Source of the DNA: Paenibacillus marchantiae
GTDB lineage: Bacteria > Bacillota > Bacilli > Paenibacillales > Paenibacillaceae
Direction of reading: 5' to 3'
NCBI RefSeq assembly: GCF_028771845.1
Contig: NZ_CP118270.1
Location: 6,919,960-6,983,959 of the forward strand
Length of the DNA stretch: 64,000 nucleotides
Each line of letters starts with the position of its first letter. Position 1 is the stretch's first letter. Shown one piece after another: positions 44,458 to 51,778 of this stretch. The notes under the pieces were generated by a model that was not told the origin of the DNA, did no database searches, and saw nothing but the letters and a program-made list of their open reading frames with translations. Made by a program: the position numbers and the translations under genes.

Positions 44458-44632
44458 TATACTCTTGGCACAAGGAAAGGAGGTGCGTCAACATATCTAA
44501 TCACATGTTGAACGTGTCCCTTACCCAATCCACTAGCTCAAATTAACTGATTCTGGTGGAGGCGCGGGATACGGATCAAGGTTTCAAAAAGCGCCACGGG
44601 TAGAAAAGCCGTCTTCGGACGGCTTTTTGTTT
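44458..44632 (+). ncRNA. Possible small structured RNA or leader with terminator
   Basis: A -10-like TATACT at 44458-44463 is followed by a full anti-16S match AAAGGAGGTG (44476-44485) but no standard start codon at normal distance. Hairpins CAACAT/ATGTTG (44489-44510) and GGCGC/GCGCC near 44562-44595 follow, then a strong terminator with stem AAAAGCCGTC-TTCG-GACGGCTTTT (44604-44628) and T-run. An ATG at 44505 gives a 13-codon frame. I do not match it to a riboswitch class that I know. Confidence 0.4.
44604..44632 (+). terminator. Strong terminator upstream of the galactanase gene
   Basis: AAAAGCCGTC and GACGGCTTTT with a TTCG tetraloop, followed by TTGTTTTGTCTTTT. It ends whatever is transcribed from about 44.46 kb, before the galactanase promoter. 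Confidence 0.9.
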
Positions 44633-44755
44633 TGTCTTTTTTGGGGAGAGGTTGAAAAAACAACCAAAATATTGGAAATGGACCCTGTAGCTGAGTAAAC
44701 AATGCTCGCTATAATTAGGTTGCAACTCAACCCATATTCGAGGAGGCATATTGTA

Positions 44756-45805
44756 ATGTTCAAAAATGTAAGGGGTTTCAAAACATCCATCGCTCTGGTC
44801 TTTGTTTTGTTATTCACCTCCATTATGCTGCCCGCAGGCCAGCATGCCAGTGCAGCACCGAGCTTCGCCAAAGGAGCCGACATCAGTTGGGTGCCCGGGA
44901 TGGAAGCGCAAGGCTACAAATGGAAAGACAAAAACGGCGTACAGCGTGATATTATTGATATTTTGAAAAATGATTACCAGATCAACTCCGTTCGTATTCG
45001 TGTCTTTGTTAATCCTTCGAACGATTATGGTAACGGTTACATGAACAAAGATCGTGCAGCTGCGCTGGCCCTGCGTGCCAAAAATGCAGGCATGAGTGTC
45101 ATGCTGACGCTGCATTACAGTGATTCCTGGGCTGATCCGGGTCAACAAACGAAACCTGCAGCCTGGAAAAACTACACGTTCCAGCAGCTGATGGATGCTG
45201 TATGGAATCACACGCGTGAAGTTATGACGGCCATGCAGAGCAAAGGCGTAACCCCGGACTGGGTACAAATCGGTAACGAAACAAGCAACGGTATGTTATG
45301 GGAAGATGGAAAAGCATCCACCAACATGAAAAATTATGCGTGGCTGGTGAATACGGGCCATAATGCCGTAAAATCCATCAGCACCAGCACCAAAACAATT
45401 GTTCATTTGGCGAGCGGAGATGATAATGCCCTCTATGTATGGAATATCGGTGGTCTGATCGATAATGGTGCCAACTTTGACATGATTGCCATGTCCCTCT
45501 ATCCTTCCGCTTCCGGCTGGAACACGGCTGTTACCAATGCTGTGAACAATGCCAAGGATCTGATCAACCGGTATGGTAAGGAGATTATCGTATCGGAAAT
45601 CGGGATGGATAATACGCAACCAGCAGCCGGTAAAAGTTTTGTCGCAGCGATGAAAACGCAATTCCGCAACCTGCCAAACAGCAAAGGTAAAGGCGTATTC
45701 TATTGGGAGCCTGAAGCAACGCCGGGCTACAACGGTGGTTACAGCAAAGGTGCATGGCAGTCTAACGGCTTGCCGACCGTAATGTTGGAAGGATTTATCG
45801 ACTAA
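44756..45805 (+). CDS. Secreted arabinogalactan endo-beta-1,4-galactanase, family GH53
   Basis: A 349-residue secreted enzyme cleaving beta-1,4-galactan side chains of pectin. Signal peptide about 1-33 (ending HASAAP). GH53 marks: KGADISWVPGMEAQGYKW at the start, acid/base glutamate in WVQIGNETSNGM and nucleophile glutamate in IIVSEIGMD, and FYWEPEATPG near the end. Start ATG at 44756, with CGAGGAGG nine nt upstream. A TATAAT at 44710-44715 is the likely -10. No galactan importer or beta-galactosidase is next to it, so it is a stand-alone gene. Confidence 0.95.
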   Translation: MFKNVRGFKTSIALVFVLLFTSIMLPAGQHASAAPSFAKGADISWVPGMEAQGYKWKDKNGVQRDIIDILKNDYQINSVRIRVFVNPSNDYGNGYMNKDRAAALALRAKNAGMSVMLTLHYSDSWADPGQQTKPAAWKNYTFQQLMDAVWNHTREVMTAMQSKGVTPDWVQIGNETSNGMLWEDGKASTNMKNYAWLVNTGHNAVKSISTSTKTIVHLASGDDNALYVWNIGGLIDNGANFDMIAMSLYPSASGWNTAVTNAVNNAKDLINRYGKEIIVSEIGMDNTQPAAGKSFVAAMKTQFRNLPNSKGKGVFYWEPEATPGYNGGYSKGAWQSNGLPTVMLEGFID

Positions 45806-45865
45806 ACACGGGAATAAGTGACTGGTGAGCAGTAGGTGGCCGTTACGGGTACGGATCGTTCTTCT

Positions 45866-45930
45866 GATCGCTGTTATCCCCGGATTTTTTTGAATGTCCT
45901 ATTTCATAGGACAAAATCCGGGGATAAAGG
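45866..45930. repeat. Dispersed hairpin repeat, copy 3
   Basis: TGATCGCTG then a perfect 15-bp stem, TTATCCCCGGATTTT (45874-45888) with AAAATCCGGGGATAA (45913-45927). An inner perfect 8-bp stem TGTCCTAT-TTC-ATAGGACA (45895-45913) makes one long hairpin. The second hairpin of copies 1 and 2 is absent here. Confidence 0.82.
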
Positions 45931-46036
45931 CGAACGCTACCGCTTCTTCAGAATCGATTCCGTCCCTCCACTACGCTCGCTGCTTATGAGACACTTCTAA
46001 AATGTGTTTAGTAGGAATTTGGGGTAGTAAAAAGAA

Positions 46037-46073
46037 AAGGCGCTGCTTCCGTTGGGGAGTAGCGCCTTTTTTT
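46037..46073 (+). terminator. Terminator downstream of the galactanase gene
   Basis: AAGGCGCT pairs with AGCGCCTT and is followed by seven T. Some 230 bp after the galactanase stop. Confidence 0.75.
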
Positions 46074-46292
46074 GAGAGTTGTAGTGAGTTGTTTGGGTTG
46101 GATGCTTTAAGCTAGGCTAGGTGGTTTGCTTCTTCAACTCAGTTAGATCGAATTCGTTGAATTGGTTTCATGTTAATTAGGAACGCTTGATGAATCTGAA
46201 CGTAAATAGTCTTATCGCTCATATACTTATATAATATAAGATATAGAATTCAGACAGCACATGTGCAACCTTATTTCAAAGGTGGGGAATAT

Positions 46293-46802
46293 ATGGGATT
46301 TTTAAAAGAACTGGGTCAGTTTGCTGGAGAAGTTACCGGAAAAGTACTCGGCGGCACTGTCCGAGTGGCTGGAGAACTTACAGGCAGTCCATTCATTAAA
46401 GAAATTGGTAATGGCGTAGAAAAAGCTACGATTAATACAGGGAAAACCGTAGGACAACTTGCCAGCGGTACATATGATATGGCGAGTGGTGTGATCAGAA
46501 AAGACAACACAACGTTAGACGCCGGACTTGCCGATATTGGAGGAGCTGTTTCCAATACAGCTAAAGGTGTAGTGGTATCAGCTAAGTATGTGTATAACGG
46601 TGGCAAAGATGTTGTTGTCGGCATGAAAGACGAGGACATGGAGAGAGTCAAGCTCGGGGCTAAGAATCTAATTGCCGCTGCGGCAGTCACTACATTGGCT
46701 GTAGGACTCGTTGAGGTTGTAGATGGTGTTGAAAGTATGGAGTCGGCAGAGTCCGTAGAATTGATAGAAAATCCAAATACAGATGACGTTACACCTTCCT
46801 AG
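46293..46802 (+). CDS. Glycine/valine-rich protein of unknown function
   Basis: A 169-residue protein with repeated amphipathic segments (GQFAGEVTGKVLGGTVRVAG, later GLADIGGAVSNTAKGVVVSA), one more hydrophobic stretch near 125-145, and an acidic C-terminal tail. No signal peptide or known motif. The start at 46293 follows AAAGGTGGGG five nt upstream. The composition recalls membrane-surface or stress-type amphipathic proteins, but I assign no function. Confidence 0.7.
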   Translation: MGFLKELGQFAGEVTGKVLGGTVRVAGELTGSPFIKEIGNGVEKATINTGKTVGQLASGTYDMASGVIRKDNTTLDAGLADIGGAVSNTAKGVVVSAKYVYNGGKDVVVGMKDEDMERVKLGAKNLIAAAAVTTLAVGLVEVVDGVESMESAESVELIENPNTDDVTPS

Positions 46803-46835
46803 CATCGAGGATTTTAGAGCTTCAACTTCATACGA

Positions 46836-46878
46836 AAAAAATGGACGCTAATCAGTATAATGATTGGCGTCCATTTTT
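46836..46878. terminator. Bidirectional terminator
   Basis: AAAAATGGACGCTAATCA pairs with TGATTGGCGTCCATTTTT. Serves both the 46.3-kb gene (plus) and the oxidoreductase (minus). Confidence 0.9.
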
Positions 46879-46898
46879 CATCTTCAACTTCAATTCAA

Positions 46899-47543
46899 TT
46901 ACTTCGCTTCGCCTACAACCGTAAAGCGTTCGTTCTTATGCTGCGGGTTTTCGATCTCATCGACCAAAGCGATGGCATAATCAGCATAGCTGATGTAACT
47001 GTTTCCTTCGCTGTTCACCAGAATCAGATCTTTACCAGACTCGTACTTGCCTGTTCGTACACCCTCTGGATTAAAGAATCCCGCCGGGCTCAGGAACGTC
47101 CATTGGATACCTGAAGAAGCTTGCAGATCCTGCAAGTTTTTACCCTGGTTGGTCGCTGTTGCTTTGTATGCATCAGGGAATCCAGGGGAGTCTACAACAC
47201 GCAAGGTTTGAGTTTCATCTGTGAACAGACTGCCTGCACCACCAACAACGATCAGACGAGTATTCGGCGCCTCTTTCAGAACGTTAATCAGGGCTTGTCC
47301 TGCTTCCACATGCAGATTCTCTTTCCCGGCTGGCGCACCGAATGCATTGACGATCACGTCGAATGATTTGGCATCCTCTGCCGTGAGGTCGAATACATCT
47401 TTTTCAAGTACGTTCAGACTTTTATCTTCCACTTTGGATGCATTACGAACGATCGCTGTCACTTCATGCCCTCTATCCAACGCTTCTTTCAAAATCAAAT
47501 TCCCTGCTTTGCCTGTCGCGCCAATGATTCCAATCTTCATCAT
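46899..47543 (-). CDS. NAD(P)-binding oxidoreductase, atypical SDR (YwnB/NmrA-like)
   Basis: A 214-residue Rossmann-fold protein. The dinucleotide motif GIIGATGKAGNLI is at the start, and VNAFGAP and VVGGAGSLF further on. It lacks the classical YxxxK. Homologues in Bacillus (YwnB-type) are induced by oxidative or electrophile stress. The start has AAAGGAG five nt upstream. The promoter is near-consensus, with a 17-bp palindrome covering the -10, so a dedicated repressor is likely, though none is adjacent. Confidence 0.9.
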   Translation of the reverse strand: MMKIGIIGATGKAGNLILKEALDRGHEVTAIVRNASKVEDKSLNVLEKDVFDLTAEDAKSFDVIVNAFGAPAGKENLHVEAGQALINVLKEAPNTRLIVVGGAGSLFTDETQTLRVVDSPGFPDAYKATATNQGKNLQDLQASSGIQWTFLSPAGFFNPEGVRTGKYESGKDLILVNSEGNSYISYADYAIALVDEIENPQHKNERFTVVGEAK

Positions 47544-47583
47544 AATCTCTCCTTTGTGATTAGGCTCTGTTAAATTTCATAAT

Positions 47584-47615
47584 GTAACTATATTAGTTAC
47601 AACATAACTTGTCAA
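47584..47615 (-). promoter_or_regulatory. Promoter with palindromic operator over the -10
   Basis: Minus strand: -35 TTGACA (47610-47615), 17-bp spacer, -10 TATAGT (47587-47592). The palindrome GTAACTATATTAGTTAC (47584-47600) covers the -10. The shape fits a MarR/HxlR-type repressor site. Confidence 0.8.
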
Positions 47616-47690
47616 CTTCACCTCTCTATAAAAAAGCGTCCAGGTGCCCTCTTAATATGAACAACCAAAATACATACCAAGCCACCACGC

Positions 47691-47744
47691 AAAAAAAAGA
47701 CCTCCATAACGTGATTAGTACAAGACTAATCCGCTATAGAGGCC
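47691..47744 (-). terminator. Terminator after erpA
   Basis: A long stem, GGCCTCTATAGCGGATTAGT with ACTAATCACGTTATGGAGGTC on the minus strand, followed by eight T. Confidence 0.88.
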
Positions 47745-47758
47745 GCAATTCACAAATA

Positions 47759-48115
47759 TTAACAATCTTTATCCGGTACGCCTGCTTCTTCTCTCGTCCG
47801 GAAGGATGAGCCACAGCCGCATGTTGCCACTGCGTTCGGGTTGTGAATGGTGAAACCACCGGACATGCCGGATTCTTCAAAATCAATTTCCAGTCCATTC
47901 AAATATTTCAGGTTTTCCTTCTCTACAACAACCTTCATGTTCTGAATATCCATATAGAGGTCCTCATCGGACTCTTTATCGTCAAAGCCCATGGCGTACG
48001 AAAATCCGGTACAACCGCCCGGTGCTACGCCAAGACGCAAGAACATACCAGGTGTCTCTTGCTGCTCAAGCATTTCTTTCAATCTGTCTGCAGCCGTTTC
48101 GCTGATGCTAATCAT
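47759..48115 (-). CDS. erpA: Iron-sulfur cluster insertion protein, HesB/IscA/ErpA family
   Basis: A 118-residue A-type Fe-S carrier. The three conserved cysteines are visible: C in GGCTGFSYAMGF near residue 35 and CGCG near 100. It hands clusters from the Suf machinery to targets. Bacillus homologue is YutM. The location near nfuA (51.5 kb) and the radical-SAM enzyme MqnE, which needs a cluster, fits. The start has AAGGAG 11 nt upstream. Confidence 0.95.
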   Translation of the reverse strand: MISISETAADRLKEMLEQQETPGMFLRLGVAPGGCTGFSYAMGFDDKESDEDLYMDIQNMKVVVEKENLKYLNGLEIDFEESGMSGGFTIHNPNAVATCGCGSSFRTREEAGVPDKDC

Positions 48116-48147
48116 GCCAGGTCACTCTCCTTTTTCATATAAAATCA

Positions 48148-48315
48148 TGTTCAAAAAGGGCGCTTTTCAGTACCAAGAAGATGGGATGAAGATAGAAATG
48201 GAGTAGCGGAGCGTAGGCAAAACTACGTGAGCAACGGACATTTCGGCTGAATCCCATATTCGACGCTGAGATGCCGCTAGGCATCCTTCGTAATCAAAAG
48301 CGTACTTTTTGAACA
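48148..48315. repeat. 168-bp element with terminal inverted repeats
   Basis: Ends are 20-bp arms matching at 18 positions: TGTTCAAAAAGGGCGCTTTT (48148-48167) and AAAAGCGTACTTTTTGAACA (48296-48315). Inside are a looser pair beginning ATGGGAT and ending ATCCCAT, and a palindrome ATGCCGCTAGGCAT (48271-48284). It carries no gene. This looks like a non-autonomous mobile or REP-like element. Confidence 0.7.
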
Positions 48316-48421
48316 ACCTTTCGTTAACTCTTCTTTAAATTATACTCCACCCCGTCAAGGGGCTCAAGTCATCTTTGCCTGTTTCCGCGTTCCCCCTTAA
48401 CTCCTTTTTCTTCCCAGTGTA

Positions 48422-48450
48422 TTGAACCCCCGGGACACGAGGTTTATAAT
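48422..48450 (+). promoter_or_regulatory. mqnE promoter
   Basis: TTGAAC (48422-48427), 17-bp spacer, TATAAT (48445-48450). It predicts a 5' leader of about 285 nt before mqnE, with a hairpin plus T-run at 48652-48680. Confidence 0.7.
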
Positions 48451-48743
48451 GAGTAGGTGATCGCTTTGAAATGTCGATATTTTGTCATGACTTATTCAGG
48501 CGATGGTCATATATAGAGTTGTAATTTTTTTCACATTTCGAGACTGTACGCAGTCCCCAATGCATATAGAGTCACAAGACTCATTTTGATGAAAAATCAG
48601 CTTTACGTACGCAGCATAGGCTGCACCGGGTAAATAAGAGTTAGTCCATATAAGAAGCGGCAGATGACCGCATCTTTTCTATGTAGTTCTGTAAGTAAGT
48701 CCTACACACAACTCGATTCCGGTTAAGAATAGGAGGATACAAA

Positions 48744-49850
48744 ATGTCTACATTGGTAACACCGTTCACAGACAAAAGAATGGCTGAAATCGTTGAGAAA
48801 GTGCAGAACGGCGTAAGGCTGACCGTAGAAGACGGCGTTTATCTGTATGAAACGGATGATCTGCTGACTTTGGGCCAACTGGCCAATGAGGCCAACCTGC
48901 GTAAGAATGGCAAGAAAGTTTATTTTATTGAAAACATGAGCCTTTATTTTACCAACGTATGCGAAGCCCACTGTGCTTTCTGTAACTTCCGCAAAGATCA
49001 GGGCGAAGATGGCTCTTACACGTTGTCCGGTCAAGAAATGATCGATTACGTAGAACAGCATATTCACCCAGGTGTACGCGAGTTCCATATTGTAGGCGGA
49101 CATAACAACCATGTTCCTTTTCAATATTATGTCGATTCCTTGCGTGCTTTAAACGAGAAATATCCGGATGTTACGCTGAAAGCCTACACGGCTGCCGAGA
49201 TTGATTTCTTCACTCGCATCAGCGGACTGAGCATCAAGGAAGTACTACAAGAACTGCAAAAAGCAGGTCTGAAATCACTGACTGGTGGCGGCGCTGAGAT
49301 TCTGTCCGATGAATACCGCAAAAAAATGCGTGTAGACAAAGCGAACGTTGACCGTTATCTGGAAGTGCACCGTACTGCTCATCATTTGGGCATGCGTACC
49401 CATACAACGATGCTTTATGGATCCATTGAGTCTTATGAGGATCGCGTGAACCATATGGTACAAATTCGTGAACTGCAAGATGAGACCAACGGATTCATGG
49501 TATTTATCCCGCTCTCCATGCAGCCGAAAAGCAAAAACGCCAGCATCATGCGTCGTAACTCCGCATACGAAGATCTCAAAACGATTGCGATCAGCCGTCT
49601 GATGCTGGATAACATCGATCATATCAAAGCATACTTCATCAACATCGGTCCACAGCTGACTCAAGTCGCCCTTGGATTCGGTGCTTCGGATGCACACGGA
49701 ACTATCGTTCGCGAACGGATTAGTCATGCAGCAGGCGCACTAACGCCTGAAGGCCTCACCCGCAAAGAGCTTATATGGTTAATTAAGGGTGCTGGACGCA
49801 TTCCGGTTGAACGTGATACGTTCTACAATGAAATTCAAGTGTACGAATAG
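48744..49850 (+). CDS. mqnE: Aminofutalosine synthase MqnE (radical SAM)
   Basis: A 368-residue radical S-adenosylmethionine enzyme. The cluster motif CxxxCxxC is CEAHCAFC near residue 77. GGHNNHVPFQYY and LTGGGAEILSDEYRKK follow. In the futalosine route to menaquinone it joins 3-(1-carboxyvinyloxy)benzoate with SAM to aminofutalosine. The close relative MqnC (cyclase) is the main alternative, and overall sequence and length favour MqnE. GGAGG stands upstream of ATG. Menaquinone is the electron acceptor of the NADH dehydrogenase in this window. Confidence 0.88.
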   Translation: MSTLVTPFTDKRMAEIVEKVQNGVRLTVEDGVYLYETDDLLTLGQLANEANLRKNGKKVYFIENMSLYFTNVCEAHCAFCNFRKDQGEDGSYTLSGQEMIDYVEQHIHPGVREFHIVGGHNNHVPFQYYVDSLRALNEKYPDVTLKAYTAAEIDFFTRISGLSIKEVLQELQKAGLKSLTGGGAEILSDEYRKKMRVDKANVDRYLEVHRTAHHLGMRTHTTMLYGSIESYEDRVNHMVQIRELQDETNGFMVFIPLSMQPKSKNASIMRRNSAYEDLKTIAISRLMLDNIDHIKAYFINIGPQLTQVALGFGASDAHGTIVRERISHAAGALTPEGLTRKELIWLIKGAGRIPVERDTFYNEIQVYE

Positions 49851-49981
49851 CATGTAGTATGAGCATCATTCCCATAAGCGACTTTCATTCAACTCGGGAG
49901 CGTTTGGCATGGAGTGGTGCGGATTACTGAAACATATCTGTAATTTTAAATTCCCATTTTCAATCATTTCAAATCCAGATT

Positions 49982-50020
49982 AAAAAAACAGGAGCAGCTA
50001 TGTTATTGCATAGCTGCTCC
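49982..50020 (-). terminator. Hairpin with T-run on the minus strand
   Basis: A perfect 12-bp stem, GGAGCAGCTATG with CATAGCTGCTCC, loop TTATTG. On the minus strand it is followed by GTTTTTTT, so it would stop transcripts running leftward from yuzB across yutJ. Confidence 0.75.
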
Positions 50021-50071
50021 ACAGGTTACAGCCCCGTTCACACGGGACTGATGCAGAAAGGAAGCCGAGTC

Positions 50072-51133
50072 ATGAAAAATTTCGTCATTCTCGGAGGCGG
50101 CTACGGTGGCCTCACGATTATCAAGGAACTTCTGGAAGGCAAGATCCCGTCAGATACACAAATCGTGTTGGTGGACCGCAGTCCCTTCCAAGGATTAAAA
50201 ACTGAATATTACGCACTCGCAGCAGGGACCGTATCCGATTATGACCTGCGTATCCAATTTCCAGTCAGCGACAAAGTCACTTATCGTTACGGAGAAGTAA
50301 CTTCGATTGACTTGGAACAGCGTCAGATTGAATTTGAAGGACAGGACCCTTTGGAGTATGACAAGCTCGTGATTGGACTTGGATGTACAGACCGATTCCA
50401 CAATACGCCGGGAGCCGAGGAATATAGCTGTACGATTCAAAGCTTTAGCAAAACACGGGAAACCTACCTTCGTCTTAACGAAGTCAAAGCTTATGGTAAC
50501 GTGCATATCGTCGGCGGTGGATTGAGCGGCGTCGAAATCGCTGCCGAGCTTCGTGAGAGCAGACCGGATCTGAACATCAGCATCCTGGACCGTGGTGAAC
50601 GTGTATTATCCGCTTTTCCGCAGCGCTTGTCCGCTTATGTTCATGAATGGTTTGGTGAGCATCAGGTCGAGACACGTGGGCATATTGCCATTTCTCGACT
50701 TGAACCGAACGCCATTTTCAACCGGGATGAAGAAATTCTGACGGATGCGGTAGTCTGGACTGCCGGCATTCAGCCCGTAAAAGTCGTACAGGATCTCGAT
50801 GTGACCAAGGATCCACAAGGTCGTGTCGTACTGAACGAATATTATCAAATTCCAGAATATACCGATGTTTATGTAGTAGGTGACTGTGCCAGCGTGCCTT
50901 ATGCACCAAGCGGTCAGGCTGCCGAAGTACAGGGTGAACAAATCGCCCATATTCAGCATGCCCTCTGGAAAGGCGAAAAGCCCAATCCGCAGCCACTCAA
51001 GCTTCGTGGCACACTCGGTGCACTCGGCAAGAAGGCTGGATTTGGGCTGATGGGCAAAACGTCCATGATGGGACGTGTGCCACGTATTCTAAAAAGCGGC
51101 GTGCTCTGGATGTCCAAGCGTCATCTCGGTTAA
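50072..51133 (+). CDS. yutJ: NADH dehydrogenase-like flavoprotein (YutJ)
   Basis: A 353-residue protein of the type II NADH dehydrogenase superfamily. FAD motif ILGGGYGGLTIIKEL, NAD motif IVGGGLSGVEIAAEL near 145, and VYVVGDCASVPYAPSG near 270. I start it at 50072 (AAAGGA upstream). The open frame begins at 50000 inside a hairpin. It is shorter than Ndh at 35.6 kb and matches B. subtilis YutJ, which also sits beside yuzB and yutI. Role uncertain. Its stop overlaps that of yuzB. Confidence 0.9.
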   Translation: MKNFVILGGGYGGLTIIKELLEGKIPSDTQIVLVDRSPFQGLKTEYYALAAGTVSDYDLRIQFPVSDKVTYRYGEVTSIDLEQRQIEFEGQDPLEYDKLVIGLGCTDRFHNTPGAEEYSCTIQSFSKTRETYLRLNEVKAYGNVHIVGGGLSGVEIAAELRESRPDLNISILDRGERVLSAFPQRLSAYVHEWFGEHQVETRGHIAISRLEPNAIFNRDEEILTDAVVWTAGIQPVKVVQDLDVTKDPQGRVVLNEYYQIPEYTDVYVVGDCASVPYAPSGQAAEVQGEQIAHIQHALWKGEKPNPQPLKLRGTLGALGKKAGFGLMGKTSMMGRVPRILKSGVLWMSKRHLG

Positions 51134-51384
51134 TCGAGATCCAGCTCATCCCAGGCATCGGCTTCGGCAATTTTGGCCAATATAGCGTTATATAAATCCT
51201 CCACTTTGTCGGTGATGACAAGCTCGCCATTCACCAGTGCAAATGGAGTCATGTAACATTGGCCGCAGTTGCTGAGGCAGCCGTATTCTATCACATCATA
51301 GTCTGGATTTTCTTCCAGTTGATCCATGACTTCATCTGTGCCAAAATGCATATTATTGGCACAAAATTCAATAATCGGTCTCAT
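51130..51384 (-). CDS. yuzB: YuzB-family protein (DUF1450)
   Basis: An 84-residue protein with conserved cysteines in EFCANNMHFG and YGCLSNCGQCYMTPFALVNG, spacing like a thioredoxin-like ferredoxin or metal site. Function unknown. Flanked by yutJ and nfuA in the same arrangement as in B. subtilis. Stop codons of yuzB and yutJ share TTAA, and no terminator lies between them. Confidence 0.9.
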   Translation of the reverse strand: MRPIIEFCANNMHFGTDEVMDQLEENPDYDVIEYGCLSNCGQCYMTPFALVNGELVITDKVEDLYNAILAKIAEADAWDELDLD

Positions 51385-51464
51385 GTAGGTTCACCTGCTT
51401 TGTTTGACCATTTTAATTTGTGGCCAATTGTAATATACTATAGTGAGGAAAGGAGTTGAAAAAA

Positions 51465-51710
51465 ATGAGCGAAAACGCACAAAGCACCATGTATGATGAG
51501 GTATCTGAAGTGCTTGACAAACTTCGTCCGTTCCTGCAACGCGATGGCGGTGACGTGGAACTGGTCGACGTGGAGGACGGCATTATTAAGCTGAAACTGG
51601 TCGGTGCCTGCGGCAGCTGCCCAAGCTCCACCATTACCTTAAAAGCCGGGATTGAACGCGCCCTTCTCGAAGAAGTTGAGGGTGTCGAAGAAGTCGTACA
51701 AGTATTCTAA
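51465..51710 (+). CDS. nfuA: Iron-sulfur scaffold/carrier NfuA (NifU C-terminal domain)
   Basis: An 81-residue Nfu-domain protein with the CxxC cluster ligand pair in GACGSCPSSTITL. It binds a 4Fe-4S cluster at a dimer interface and delivers it to targets. Corresponds to Bacillus YutI. Start ATG at 51465, AAAGGAG nine nt upstream. A TTG at 51456 overlaps that site. The strong downstream terminator is shared with the SDR gene. Confidence 0.95.
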   Translation: MSENAQSTMYDEVSEVLDKLRPFLQRDGGDVELVDVEDGIIKLKLVGACGSCPSSTITLKAGIERALLEEVEGVEEVVQVF

Positions 51711-51734
51711 TCAATCCTTCACGAAATAAACCTC

Positions 51735-51775
51735 AAGAGCCTTTCGCTTCACATGAAGCGGAGGGCTCTTTTTTT
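51735..51775. terminator. Bidirectional terminator after nfuA
   Basis: AAGAGCC, CGCTTCA / TGAAGCG, and GGCTCTT form a long stem, with T-run on plus and T-rich on minus. Confidence 0.88.
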
Positions 51776-51778
51776 GTG

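Larger units (their letters stand above)
45806..46292. other. Gene-free stretch with hairpin repeat and terminator
   Basis: No gene supported in 487 bp. It holds copy 3 of the hairpin repeat (45866-45930) and a terminator at 46037-46073. Confidence 0.6.
48116..48743. other. Gene-free stretch: long inverted repeat and mqnE promoter/leader
   Basis: 628 bp without a gene. The erpA side holds a 168-bp inverted-repeat element (48148-48315). The mqnE side holds a near-consensus promoter (48422-48450) and a leader of about 290 nt. Confidence 0.65.
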
